Source: an uncultured Oscillospiraceae bacterium (GTDB taxonomy: Bacteria > Bacillota > Clostridia > Oscillospirales > Acutalibacteraceae). From it: a DNA stretch of 22,325 bases. The stretch lies in the NCBI GenBank assembly GCA_900543795.1, contig UQSH01000029.1:1-22325 (forward strand), given 5' to 3'. Under the pieces are notes generated by a model. It was given only the letters and a program-made list of their open reading frames with translations, had not been told where the DNA came from and did no database searches. A program made the position numbers and the translations under genes. Positions 1-8,109 of the stretch are shown piece by piece (the first letter of the stretch is position 1; each line of letters starts with the position of its first letter).

Positions 1-3
1 GTC

Positions 4-1233
4 TCAAACAAAGCAGGATGTGAAACAAGAATAGGAATGATGATGGGGCATATCTGAGCTCTCCTCAACCTCAATATGAATATCAATTCTGTCTAATATC
101 GGTCCGCTGATTTTATCACGGTATCTCTTTTTAGCGGCATCCGTGCAGGTGCATTCCCTTGACGGATGACCGTAATAACCGCACGGGCAGGGATTCATTG
201 CCGCAACAATCATAAGATTTGACGGATAAGAAACAGTTCCGTTACTGCGTGATATTGTTATTTTTCCGTCCTCAAGCGGCTGGCGGAGAGATTCCTTTGC
301 TCTTCTGTCAAACTCAGGAAATTCATCCATAAACATAACGCCGTTATGAGAAAGGCTGATTTCGCCGGGGCGCAGGTTTGCTCCGCCGCCCGTTAAGCCT
401 GCTGCTGAAACCGTGTGGTGCGGACTTCGAAACGGTCGCTTCGTTATAAGCTGAACATTATCCTGAAGCTCTCCTGCTATTGAATAAATCTTTGTTGTTT
501 CAAGCTCCTCGTCAAAGCTCATCTCGGGCAGAATTGACGGAAGCCTTTTTGCAAGCATAGACTTTCCTGTTCCCGGAGGGCCGACCATTATGCAATTGTG
601 CCCGCCTGCCGCCGCAATTTCAAGGGCATACTTTGCATCCTCCTGCCCCTTAACATCTGCAAAATCAAGCGTTTCATTTTCTGTTTCAAGAAGCTGTGCA
701 GGAGTGTAGCAGGGCTCAACAAGCTCCTCGCCGCTCAAATGCCTTATAACCTCTTTTATATGCTTAACAGGGAAAACATCAATGCCGTTAACAACGCTTG
801 CCTCTGTTTTGTTATCAAGCGGAACAAAGGCGGCAGGTATTCCCTCCTCCTTTGCCTTTAAAAGCATAGGCAAAATGCCGTTACAGCGTCTTATTTCTCC
901 GTCCAGCGAAAGCTCACCCACAAAGGCATAATTTTCAATATCTCCCGCAATCTGCGAGGAAGCCTTTAACACGGCAATAAGAATGGGCAAATCATAAACG
1001 GAGCCCTCTTTTTTTATATCGGCAGGAGCGATATTAACCGTTATGCGAGAAACGGGATAATCATAAGAGCAGTTTTTTATACTTGCCCTCACTCTTTCCC
1101 TGCTTTCCTTTACTGCCGCATCGGGCAAGCCGACAATATCAAATCGGGGCAATCCCTTGCTTAAATCCGCTTCAATAACAACGCTGAAAGCCTCCATTCC
1201 GAAAACGCCGAGGCTTTTTGCCTTTGCAAACAT
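4..1233 (-). CDS. comM: ComM/YifB-family Mg-chelatase-like AAA+ ATPase, C-terminal domain missing
   Basis: This is a YifB/ComM family protein. ComM of naturally competent bacteria is a hexameric helicase that promotes branch migration during DNA uptake; in other bacteria the role is less clear. The N-terminal domain (about residues 1-170) carries the family signature GLPDAAVKESRERVRASI and the DIKKEGSVYDLPI stretch. The AAA+ core has Walker A (VGPPGTGKSM), Walker B (GVMFMDEFPEF), a Cys-rich loop (NPCPCGYYGHPSRECTC) and the ILDRIDIHIEV arginine-finger region. Full-length relatives are about 505 residues. This frame stops at 409, and the last 17 or so residues (from SSDMPHHHS) do not resemble the family, so the C-terminal Mg-chelatase domain is absent. 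The break lies within 60 bases of the window edge, so a frameshift, a deletion or a contig-end artefact are all possible. The ATG is preceded by AGGTG and by its own promoter. Confidence 0.88.
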   Translation of the reverse strand: MFAKAKSLGVFGMEAFSVVIEADLSKGLPRFDIVGLPDAAVKESRERVRASIKNCSYDYPVSRITVNIAPADIKKEGSVYDLPILIAVLKASSQIAGDIENYAFVGELSLDGEIRRCNGILPMLLKAKEEGIPAAFVPLDNKTEASVVNGIDVFPVKHIKEVIRHLSGEELVEPCYTPAQLLETENETLDFADVKGQEDAKYALEIAAAGGHNCIMVGPPGTGKSMLAKRLPSILPEMSFDEELETTKIYSIAGELQDNVQLITKRPFRSPHHTVSAAGLTGGGANLRPGEISLSHNGVMFMDEFPEFDRRAKESLRQPLEDGKITISRSNGTVSYPSNLMIVAAMNPCPCGYYGHPSRECTCTDAAKKRYRDKISGPILDRIDIHIEVEESSDMPHHHSYSCFTSCFV

Positions 1234-1263
1234 AATTTCACCTGCCTAAAATAATCTTAATTC

Positions 1264-1292
1264 ATTATACTCAATAATTTTTAAGTGTGCAA
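1264..1292 (-). promoter_or_regulatory. Sigma-A promoter for comM
   Basis: On the minus strand a TTGCAC -35 (1287-1292) and a perfect TATAAT -10 (1264-1269) are separated by exactly 17 bases, about 30 bases upstream of the comM start. It lies just downstream of the terminator of the preceding pgm unit, so comM is probably transcribed on its own. Confidence 0.75.
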
Positions 1293-1310
1293 TAATATTC
1301 ACAAATTTAA

Positions 1311-1356
1311 GAATAAAAAATAACGCTCCGCAGAAAGCCTTAAACCTCTGCGGAGC
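1311..1356 (-). terminator. Rho-independent terminator of the pgm/small-peptide unit
   Basis: On the minus strand a perfect 10-bp stem (GCTCCGCAGA pairing with TCTGCGGAGC, 1347-1356 and 1325-1334) with a 12-base loop is followed by a T-rich run (GTTATTTTTTATT). It lies just after the stop of the 32-codon gene and before the comM promoter. Confidence 0.85.
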
Positions 1357-1364
1357 TGTTTTGT

Positions 1365-1463
1365 TTATTGAAATATTGCCCAAAGGCCCACTCCGAGCCC
1401 GCTTCCCGCCATTAAAACGGCCAGCACGATAGCAGTTACCTTTACCCACGCTCTGTTATACAT
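1365..1463 (-). CDS. 32-residue single-pass membrane peptide
   Basis: A short ORF on the minus strand begins MYNRAWVKVTAIVLAVLMAG and ends GLGVGLWAIFQ. It has a basic N-terminus (R4, K8) followed by one hydrophobic helix of about 20 residues, so it should sit in the membrane with the N-terminus inside. The start is supported by a perfect GGAGG seven bases upstream; that site overlaps the last codons of the pgm gene (stop at 1466), and a strong terminator follows the stop codon. The tight coupling suggests co-translation with pgm. Size and layout resemble the tiny Firmicutes membrane peptides such as Prli42 (a stressosome anchor in Listeria), but residue similarity is too slight to assign that role. 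A 67-codon reading of the same region in another frame runs through the terminator and is not credible. Confidence 0.7.
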   Translation of the reverse strand: MYNRAWVKVTAIVLAVLMAGSGLGVGLWAIFQ

Positions 1464-1465
1464 TT

Positions 1466-3184
1466 TTAAACCTCCATAAATGCATCAGCCTGTGCAGTCA
1501 GCCCTTCGGCAAGCTTCTGCGAAGCCGCTTTACTGCCGCCGATTGCCGTTATATAAGCCTTGATTTTCGGCTCTGTTCCGCTTGGGCGAACGATTATTCC
1601 GTTGCCCTTATCGGTTTTATACGCAAGAACATTTGATTTCGGCAAATCAATTTTGCTTTCTGTTGCATCTTCAAGATTATAGGCGATGCTCTTTTTATAA
1701 TCGCCTATATAAACAACCTTTTCTCCTGCAAGCTCCTTGGGCGGATTTTCACGCAGAGTGGTCATAATTTTATCCATTACTGCCATTCCTGCCTCGCCCT
1801 CAAACTGATAGCTCTTAACGCTGTTGCAGTAATAGCCGAACTCGTCATAAATATCATTCATAACATCAACGAGCGATTTGCCCTGCATTTTATAATAAGC
1901 CGCCATTTCGCAGATAAGCATTGAGCCCACCACTGCATCCTTATCTCTTGCATGGGTGCCTGCAAGATAACCGTAGGACTCCTCAAAGCCCATAACAAAA
2001 TCATCTGCTCTGCCCTCTTTTTCAAGATTTGTGATAAGCTCGCCGATATATTTGAAGCCTGTTAAAAGATTTTTAAAGGTGCAATTATATTTTTTGGCAA
2101 TTGCTTCTGCAAGATCTGTTGAAACAAAGGATTTAACCGCAACGGAATTTGCGGAAAGAGAGCCGTTTGCTTTCTTTTGAGAAAGAAGATAATTAAGGAG
2201 CATTGCACCCACTTCGTTTCCGCTCATAAGAACATATTCGCCGTTTGCGCCCGGAACCGCAATTCCCACTCTGTCGCAATCGGGGTCTGTTGCAAGAAGA
2301 ATATCGGCTTTAACATCCTTTGTCATTTCCAGTGCACATTCAAATGCCTGCTTGATTTCGGGATTCGGGAACGGACAGGTTGGGAAATTACCGTCCGGAA
2401 GCTCCTGCTGAGGAACAACGAAAACATTTTTAATTCCTATTCTGCTAAGAATTTTTCTTACGGGCTTATTTCCCGTTCCGTTAAGCGGAGTATAAATAAC
2501 CTTTAAATCCGCCTCGGCGCAGGCTTTTTTATTTATGCACTGCTTTTCAACCTCATCAAGAAAGCTCTCAATAACCTCCTCGCCCATATATTCAATAAGT
2601 CCCTTTTCAACGGCTTCATCAAAATCCATTGATTTTATGCCCGTGAAATAATCAACCTTTTGAATATATCCGTATGTTTCCTCTGCCTCGTCATCCGTCA
2701 TTTGATAGCCGTTTGAATCATAGCATTTATAGCCGTTATACTTACCGGGATTATGAGAAGCAGTTAAAATGATTCCGCCTGAGGTTTTAAATTTTCTGAT
2801 TGCATAGGAAAGGCACGGAGTTGGCTGAAGCTCGCTGAAAAGATAAACCTTAACTCCGTTTGCGGCAAGAGTTTTTGCCGATTCTATTGAAAAATAATCG
2901 CTTTTTATTCTTGAATCATAGCCGATAGCACAGCTTGGATTTTCAAAATGAGCATTAAGAAAATCTGCAAGCCCCTGCGTTGCACGGCAAACGGTGTAAA
3001 CATTCATTCTGTTTGTGCCCGCTCCGATAACGCCTCTTAAGCCTGCCGTGCCGAATTCAAGGCTTCTGTAAAACCTATCCGATATTTCCTCTGCGTTTCC
3101 TTTTATGCTTTCAAGCTCTGCCTTTAAATCGGGATCTGCCGAAGCCCTTGAAAGCCATTCTTCATAAAGAGAATTTATATCCAT
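1466..3184 (-). CDS. pgcA: Phosphoglucomutase / phosphomannomutase (alpha-D-phosphohexomutase family)
   Basis: A cytosolic enzyme that interconverts glucose 1-phosphate and glucose 6-phosphate (possibly also mannose phosphates), feeding glycogen and cell-wall sugar synthesis. It is 572 residues, like PgcA/PGM2-type enzymes of Firmicutes. All four active-site loops are visible: the phosphoserine loop TASHNPGKYNGYK with S143, the metal loop DPDCDR (D300, D302, D304), the sugar-binding loop GFEESYGY (E401, E402) and the phosphate-binding loop RPSGTEPKIK near residue 535. The ATG is preceded by AAAGGAG, and a TTGACA/TAAAAT promoter lies 40-70 bases upstream. A 32-codon membrane peptide gene follows three bases later. 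The exact sugar preference cannot be read from sequence. Confidence 0.95.
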   Translation of the reverse strand: MDINSLYEEWLSRASADPDLKAELESIKGNAEEISDRFYRSLEFGTAGLRGVIGAGTNRMNVYTVCRATQGLADFLNAHFENPSCAIGYDSRIKSDYFSIESAKTLAANGVKVYLFSELQPTPCLSYAIRKFKTSGGIILTASHNPGKYNGYKCYDSNGYQMTDDEAEETYGYIQKVDYFTGIKSMDFDEAVEKGLIEYMGEEVIESFLDEVEKQCINKKACAEADLKVIYTPLNGTGNKPVRKILSRIGIKNVFVVPQQELPDGNFPTCPFPNPEIKQAFECALEMTKDVKADILLATDPDCDRVGIAVPGANGEYVLMSGNEVGAMLLNYLLSQKKANGSLSANSVAVKSFVSTDLAEAIAKKYNCTFKNLLTGFKYIGELITNLEKEGRADDFVMGFEESYGYLAGTHARDKDAVVGSMLICEMAAYYKMQGKSLVDVMNDIYDEFGYYCNSVKSYQFEGEAGMAVMDKIMTTLRENPPKELAGEKVVYIGDYKKSIAYNLEDATESKIDLPKSNVLAYKTDKGNGIIVRPSGTEPKIKAYITAIGGSKAASQKLAEGLTAQADAFMEV

Positions 3185-3223
3185 AAAAGCAACTCCTTTA
3201 ATATGATTACATTTAACTATTAT

Positions 3224-3252
3224 ATTTTAATATTATTAAAAAGCATTGTCAA
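3224..3252 (-). promoter_or_regulatory. Sigma-A promoter for the phosphoglucomutase gene
   Basis: On the minus strand a perfect TTGACA -35 (3247-3252) and a TAAAAT -10 (3224-3229) are 17 bases apart. It lies in the 256-base intergenic region shared with the divergent hydrogenase operon. Confidence 0.7.
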
Positions 3253-3344
3253 TATAACATAAATATTTAAAGAATATTTTTCCTTGAATATACCCTCATA
3301 AAGCATTATGCGCTTTGATATTTTATCTCTTTTTCACAAAAATC

Positions 3345-3373
3345 TTCACTAATCTTTTATTTTTTTATATAAA
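3345..3373 (+). promoter_or_regulatory. Possible promoter of the hydCBA operon
   Basis: TTCACT (3345-3350) and TATAAA (3368-3373) are spaced by 17 bases. The match is moderate and the region is very AT-rich, with another TATAAT further downstream that has no clear -35 box, so the true start site is uncertain. GGGGG just before the hydC ATG serves as ribosome binding site. Confidence 0.35.
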
Positions 3374-3440
3374 AGTATAGATTTATTAATATAATTATGT
3401 TAAAATGAACTGTCTAACTATCATTTTTTGGGGGTAAAAT

Positions 3441-3935
3441 ATGGACAATTTATTATTTGACGAAACCCGAGAGCAAAAAGAAGCCTTGCAAACGGTTTTC
3501 GAAAAGTACAAGAATGTTCCCGGCAGGCTTATGCCTGTTTTGCAGGAAGCACAGGGAATTTACGGATATCTTCCCTATGAGATTCAGCAAAGAATCGCAC
3601 AGGCGCTTGACATTTCGATTTCCGAGGTTTACGGAGTTGCAACCTTTTACAGCCAGTTTAATCTGACTCCAAAGGGAAAGCACAGAATTTCGGTTTGTCT
3701 CGGAACCGCTTGCTATGTTAAGGGTGCAGATAAAATTCTTGCAAAAATCGAAGAACGCCTTGGAATTAAAAACGGCGAATGCACACCCGACAGGCTTTTC
3801 AGCATTGATTCCTGCCGTTGCATAGGCGCATGCGGACTTGCTCCGGTTATGATGATTGATGATGAGGTTTACGGTAACCTTACCGAAGAAAAGGTTGACG
3901 CCATTCTTGAAAGCTACATAAAAACCGACGACTGA
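3441..3935 (+). CDS. hydC: NADH-dependent [FeFe]-hydrogenase, NuoE-like subunit (HydC/HndA)
   Basis: This is the small [2Fe-2S] thioredoxin-like subunit of an electron-bifurcating hydrogenase, homologous to NuoE of complex I. It is 164 residues, the usual length. The N-terminal helical part (residues 1-80) includes LPYEIQQRIAQAL and the VYGVATFYSQFN motif. The cluster ligands are C86 and C91 (CLGTAC) and C127 and C131 (CRCIGAC), with one extra cysteine at 125. It is first in a three-gene operon, 14 bases upstream of hydB, and works with HydB and HydA in the cytoplasm, coupling NADH and reduced ferredoxin oxidation to H2 production or the reverse. The ATG is preceded by GGGGG. Confidence 0.93.
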   Translation: MDNLLFDETREQKEALQTVFEKYKNVPGRLMPVLQEAQGIYGYLPYEIQQRIAQALDISISEVYGVATFYSQFNLTPKGKHRISVCLGTACYVKGADKILAKIEERLGIKNGECTPDRLFSIDSCRCIGACGLAPVMMIDDEVYGNLTEEKVDAILESYIKTDD

Positions 3936-3949
3936 GAGGAGCAGAAAAA

Positions 3950-5842
3950 ATGACGCTTGAACAATTAAATGAAATAAAAAAGAAGCACGAAAAGCTTATT
4001 GCGGTTCGCAGAGTTATCGCCTCTGAGGGCAAAAAGCTTGCCAAAAAAACCCCTTACAGAAAGCAGGTGCTTGTTTGCGGAGGAACAGGCTGCACCTCTT
4101 CGGGCTCAAAAAAGGTGCTTGAAAAGCTTAATGAGGAGCTTGAAGCACAGGGAATAAAAGATGTTCTTGTTGTTCGCACAGGCTGCTTCGGCTTATGCTC
4201 GCTCGGCCCGATTATGATTGTTTATCCGGAGGGCTCGTTTTACAGCCGTGTTACTCCGAAGGAAATTCCCGAAATCGTTTCAGGCCATCTTGCAGAGGGC
4301 GGCAAGCCGATAAACAAGTATCTTTATGAGGAAACGGTTCATTCGGATGGCTCAACAATTCCGCTTTCCGAAACGCCGTTCTATAAGAAGCAAATGCGTA
4401 TAACATTGCGCAACTGCGGTGTTATAGACCCCGAAAACATTGAAGAAGCAATTGCGGTTGACGCTTACCAGGCACTCGCAAAGGTGCTTACATCTATGAA
4501 GCCGCAGGATGTTATAGACGAATTGCTTGCTGCCGGTCTTAGAGGAAGAGGCGGCGCAGGCTTCCCAACGGGAAGAAAATGGTCGTTTGCCATGGCGCAG
4601 AACAGCGATGTTAAATATGTTTGCTGTAACGCCGACGAGGGCGACCCCGGTGCATTTATGGACCGCTCCGTGCTTGAAGGCGACCCACACGCAGTTATCG
4701 AAGCAATGGCTATTGCGGGCTACACCATCGGCTCTAATCAGGGCTATGTTTATGTTCGTGCGGAATATCCGATTGCCGTTCACAGACTTCAGGTTGCAAT
4801 TGAGCAGGCAAAGGAATACGGACTTCTCGGTAAAAATATTTTAGGCACAGACTTTGATTTTGATATTGAAATAAGGCTCGGAGCAGGAGCATTTGTTTGC
4901 GGAGAGGAAACGGCACTTATGACCTCTATTGAGGGTAACAGAGGCGAGCCTCGTCCCCGTCCTCCGTTCCCTGCCGTTAAGGGCCTTTTCGATAAGCCCA
5001 CCATTTTAAACAATGTTGAAACATACGCAAACATTGCGCCCATTATTTTAAAGGGCTCAGAATGGTATTCATCAATAGGAACCGAAAAATCAAAGGGAAC
5101 GAAGGTTTTTGCTCTCGGCGGAAAGATAAACAATGTTGGCCTCGTTGAGGTGCCGATGGGAACAACAATCCGAGAAATTGTTGAAGAAATCGGCGGAGGC
5201 GTTCCAAACGGCAAAAAATTCAAGGCGGCTCAAACAGGCGGCCCATCGGGCGGCTGCATAAGCGCCGATTATATGGATGTTCCGATTGATTACGATAACC
5301 TTATTGAAATCGGCTCTATGATGGGCTCCGGCGGTATGATTATTCTTGACGAAGACACCTGTATGGTTGATATTTCCAAATTCTATCTTGAATTTACCGT
5401 TGACGAGAGCTGCGGAAAATGCACTCCCTGCCGTATCGGAACGAAGAAGCTTCTTGAATACTTAACAAGAATAACAGAAGGCACGGCTACCATTGAAGAC
5501 CTTGATAAAATCAAGGAGCTTTCAAACCATATGAAGAACTCCTCGCTTTGTGCACTCGGACAAACTGCGGCAAATCCCATTTTGTCAACGCTCAACGCAT
5601 TCGGAGAAGAATATCTTGAACACATCAAGGAAAAAAGATGCCCCGCTCATGTTTGCACCGCACTTCTTTCCTTTACAATTGACCCAACAAAGTGCAAGGG
5701 CTGTACGCTTTGCGCACGCAACTGCCCCGTTGGTGCAATATCGGGCAAGGTCAGAGAAGCCCACACAATTGATTCCGAAAAATGCATTAAATGCGGACTT
5801 TGTATGAGCAATTGCCACTTTGACGCAATTGAAAAGAGATAA
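3950..5842 (+). CDS. hydB: NADH-dependent [FeFe]-hydrogenase, NuoF-like flavin subunit (HydB/HndC)
   Basis: This is the NAD(H)- and FMN-binding subunit of the bifurcating hydrogenase. The 630 residues match the HydB architecture. An N-terminal thioredoxin-like [2Fe-2S] domain has ligands C43, C48, C79 and C83. The FMN/NADH core has GLRGRGGAGFPTG (from residue 196), ADEGDPGAFMDR and GAFVCGEETAL. The NuoF-type [4Fe-4S] site is C488, C491, C494 and C534. A C-terminal ferredoxin domain holds two [4Fe-4S] sites (C582/585/588/592 and C612/615/618/622). The C-terminal ferredoxin domain and its partner genes distinguish it from respiratory NuoF. It is preceded by GAGAGGAG and lies 14 bases after hydC. 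Several long ORFs on the opposite strand and other frames here are shadows. Confidence 0.95.
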   Translation: MTLEQLNEIKKKHEKLIAVRRVIASEGKKLAKKTPYRKQVLVCGGTGCTSSGSKKVLEKLNEELEAQGIKDVLVVRTGCFGLCSLGPIMIVYPEGSFYSRVTPKEIPEIVSGHLAEGGKPINKYLYEETVHSDGSTIPLSETPFYKKQMRITLRNCGVIDPENIEEAIAVDAYQALAKVLTSMKPQDVIDELLAAGLRGRGGAGFPTGRKWSFAMAQNSDVKYVCCNADEGDPGAFMDRSVLEGDPHAVIEAMAIAGYTIGSNQGYVYVRAEYPIAVHRLQVAIEQAKEYGLLGKNILGTDFDFDIEIRLGAGAFVCGEETALMTSIEGNRGEPRPRPPFPAVKGLFDKPTILNNVETYANIAPIILKGSEWYSSIGTEKSKGTKVFALGGKINNVGLVEVPMGTTIREIVEEIGGGVPNGKKFKAAQTGGPSGGCISADYMDVPIDYDNLIEIGSMMGSGGMIILDEDTCMVDISKFYLEFTVDESCGKCTPCRIGTKKLLEYLTRITEGTATIEDLDKIKELSNHMKNSSLCALGQTAANPILSTLNAFGEEYLEHIKEKRCPAHVCTALLSFTIDPTKCKGCTLCARNCPVGAISGKVREAHTIDSEKCIKCGLCMSNCHFDAIEKR

Positions 5843-5857
5843 GGAGGGAAGCGAAAT

Positions 5858-7573
5858 ATGGTTACACTTAAAATTAACGGTGTTCCCGTTCAGGCGGAAG
5901 AAGGCACAACTATTATTGAAGCGGCAAGGCTTGCCGGAATAGACATTCCCTCTCTCTGCTATCTTAAAGATATAAACTGCATTGGCGCATGCCGAGTTTG
6001 CGTTGTTGAGGTTAAGGGTGCAAGAAGCCTTGTTGCCTCCTGTGTTTATCCTGTTGAAGAGGGACTTGAGGTTTGGACAAACACACCTAAGGTTCGCCAA
6101 TCAAGGCAAACAACTCTTGAGCTTTTGCTTTCGGAGCACCACAAAAAATGCCTTTCCTGTGTTCGTTCAAGCAGATGCGAGCTTCAAAAGCTTTGCAAGG
6201 ACTACGGCGTTGACGAGGACCGCTTCCCTGACACAGATGTTCTTCAAGAGGTTGATCTCTCATCATCTTATCTTGTTAGAGATAACAATAAATGTATTCA
6301 CTGTATGCGTTGCACGGCGGCGTGCAAAAATCAAACGATAGGCGTTATAGGCCCGAGAAGCAGAGGCCACAACAAAACAATCGGATGTGCATTTGATATG
6401 CCGCTTCAGGAAACAGCGTGCGTTGGCTGCGGTCAATGCGTTGTTGCCTGCCCGGTTGGTGCGCTTTATGAAAAGAGCGCCATACCTGCCGTTTGGGAGG
6501 CAATTGCAGACCCAAGCAAAAGGGTTGTTTTCTTCACTGCTCCTGCAATTCGTGCAACACTTGGAGAGGAATTCGACCTGCCGATAGGAACAAATGTTGA
6601 AAAGAAGCTTCCTGCCGCAATAAGAAGGCTCGGCGCAGACGCTGCATTCGATATGGATGTTACCGCCGATTTAACTATTCTTGAGGAAGCAAACGAGCTT
6701 GTTGAGAGAATTAAATATCACAAGCCGCTTCCAATGTTTACCTCCTGCTGTCCCGGTTGGGTTAAGTTTGCAGAGCATAATTTCCCGAATATGCTTGCTC
6801 ATCTTTCAACCTGCAAATCTCCTCAGCAGATGTTCGGCGCACTTCTTAAAACATACTACTGTGAGAAAAACAACATTAACCCGGAGGATTTATTTGTTGT
6901 TTCCGTTATTCCCTGCACGGCAAAGAAATTTGAACACACTCGTGAGGAAATGGCTAATGATGTTGATGTTGCATTAACAACCCGTGAGCTCGCACAAATG
7001 ATAAGCGGTGCGGCAATTAACTTTAATATGCTTCCCGACGAGGAATTTGATTCTCCGTTTGATGTTGCTTCGGGCGCCGGCGTCATTTTCGGCGCAACGG
7101 GCGGCGTTATGGAGGCTGCATTAAGAACGGCGGCAAATATTCTTGACGGCGAATTTTCCCTTGTTGATTTCGGCGAGGTTAGAGGAATAAACGGCATAAG
7201 AGAAGCAACATATAATGTTGCAGGAATGGAAATTAACGTTGCCGCTGCAAGCGGACTTGCAGATGCAAGAAAGCTTTGCGAGCAGGTTGAAAACGGCACC
7301 TCGCCATATCACTTTATTGAGATTATGGCATGCCCCGGCGGCTGCATTAACGGCGGCGGACAGCCTATTCAACGAGATGCAACACGCAATTCCGTGCCTA
7401 TCAGAGAGCTTCGTGCAAAGGCTCTTTATGATGAGGACGCTTCGCTTGATTTGAGACGCTCGCACGATTCTCCCGTTATAAAAACAATTTATGACGAGTA
7501 CTTCGGCAGCCCCAACAGCGAAAAGGCGCACCATATTTTACACACAAAATACACGCCGAGAAAATTATATTAA
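5858..7573 (+). CDS. hydA: [FeFe]-hydrogenase catalytic subunit (HydA/HndD)
   Basis: This subunit makes or oxidises H2 at the H-cluster. Domains in order are a plant-type [2Fe-2S] ferredoxin (C34, C45, C48, C62), a His-Cys [4Fe-4S] site (H94, C98, C101, C107), two [4Fe-4S] ferredoxin sites (near residues 146-157 and 188-200), then the H-cluster domain. The H-cluster motifs are L1 TSCCPGW (C297 for proton transfer, C298 ligand), L2 IPCTAKKFE (C353) and L3 MACPGGCINGGGQP (C492, C496). The C-terminus carries the small-subunit-like segment ending EYFGSPNSEKAHHILHTKY. L2 normally begins with Met; here it is I351, at the place of Clostridium pasteurianum CpI M353. The length (571) is normal. It has a GGAGGG site 15 bases after hydB and is last in the operon, followed by a terminator. 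H-cluster maturation genes (hydE, hydF, hydG) are not in the window. Confidence 0.96.
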   Translation: MVTLKINGVPVQAEEGTTIIEAARLAGIDIPSLCYLKDINCIGACRVCVVEVKGARSLVASCVYPVEEGLEVWTNTPKVRQSRQTTLELLLSEHHKKCLSCVRSSRCELQKLCKDYGVDEDRFPDTDVLQEVDLSSSYLVRDNNKCIHCMRCTAACKNQTIGVIGPRSRGHNKTIGCAFDMPLQETACVGCGQCVVACPVGALYEKSAIPAVWEAIADPSKRVVFFTAPAIRATLGEEFDLPIGTNVEKKLPAAIRRLGADAAFDMDVTADLTILEEANELVERIKYHKPLPMFTSCCPGWVKFAEHNFPNMLAHLSTCKSPQQMFGALLKTYYCEKNNINPEDLFVVSVIPCTAKKFEHTREEMANDVDVALTTRELAQMISGAAINFNMLPDEEFDSPFDVASGAGVIFGATGGVMEAALRTAANILDGEFSLVDFGEVRGINGIREATYNVAGMEINVAAASGLADARKLCEQVENGTSPYHFIEIMACPGGCINGGGQPIQRDATRNSVPIRELRAKALYDEDASLDLRRSHDSPVIKTIYDEYFGSPNSEKAHHILHTKYTPRKLY

Positions 7574-7593
7574 TACATTAATATTACGGCCTT

Positions 7594-7624
7594 CCCCGTG
7601 CATTTTCGCACGGGGATTTTTTTA
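7594..7624 (+). terminator. Rho-independent terminator of hydCBA
   Basis: A perfect 8-bp stem (CCCCGTGC pairing with GCACGGGG), 6-base loop ATTTTC and a run of seven T follow the hydA stop by about 20 bases. It separates the host hydrogenase operon from the phage-derived locus. Confidence 0.92.
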
Positions 7625-7776
7625 TGCCCTTTTTTATCTATGACAAAAAATTTTTTTGATTTTTTCTGAAAAAAATAGTTAATTCACGCTATTAAGGTGC
7701 GTTTTTCGGCTTTAAGGATGAAGAGGCTTTTTCACTTTTGAAAAGGCTTCTATCAAATGTAATCGGAGGTAAAAAT

Positions 7777-8109
7777 TTGGGAAGAAAAAAGAAAACGGCA
7801 AAGGACGAGGTTCGCGAAGGCTTAAAGCGCCTTGCTTTCGGAGAAATACAGGATGCGGTGCTTCTTCTTTTTGCCGACGAAGAGGAAATCGAAAAAAGAC
7901 TGCCTGAGCTTAATCTTTATAACATAAGCGAAATTAAACGCCCAAAGGGCGGAGGAATGGAGATTAAGTTTTTTGACAGGATAAAGGCACTTGAAAAGCT
8001 GAGTGCGCTTGACTCGGAGCAAACGGCAGAACCTCTTAATTTTTACAGGGCGTTAGAGGAAAGCGCAAAAAGCGTTAAATCTGTTTTTGAAGAGGATTTA
8101 AATGAATAG
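7777..8109 (+). CDS. Phage terminase small subunit
   Basis: Likely the DNA-recognition subunit of the packaging motor. The 110-residue product starts with a basic segment (GRKKKTAKDE), then KRLAFGEIQDAVLLLF, and has a conserved-looking block around EIKRPKGGGMEIKFFDRIKALEKL that recurs in clostridial phage small terminases. An upstream in-frame TTG at 7738 would add 13 residues, but GGAGG lies seven bases before TTG 7777, which decides the start. It overlaps terL by eight bases. No strong sigma-A promoter is evident in the 150 bases upstream, which are T-rich. Confidence 0.78.
   Translation: MGRKKKTAKDEVREGLKRLAFGEIQDAVLLLFADEEEIEKRLPELNLYNISEIKRPKGGGMEIKFFDRIKALEKLSALDSEQTAEPLNFYRALEESAKSVKSVFEEDLNE

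Noticed and set aside
1246..1449. A 67-codon minus-strand ORF overlapping the small membrane peptide
   Set aside because: It runs through the terminator hairpin and toward the comM promoter and has no good start site; the 32-codon frame with GGAGG and a clean hydrophobic helix is the real gene.
3380..3420. A Rex redox-repressor site upstream of hydC
   Set aside because: The region has TTAA-type pieces (ATTAATATAATTATGTTAA), but the spacing does not fit the TTGTTAA-n4-TTAACAA operator and the sequence is generally AT-rich.
4352..5628. Several ORFs of 80-145 codons antisense to hydB
   Set aside because: They are shadows of a strongly conserved hydB frame, with no ribosome binding sites or recognisable domains.
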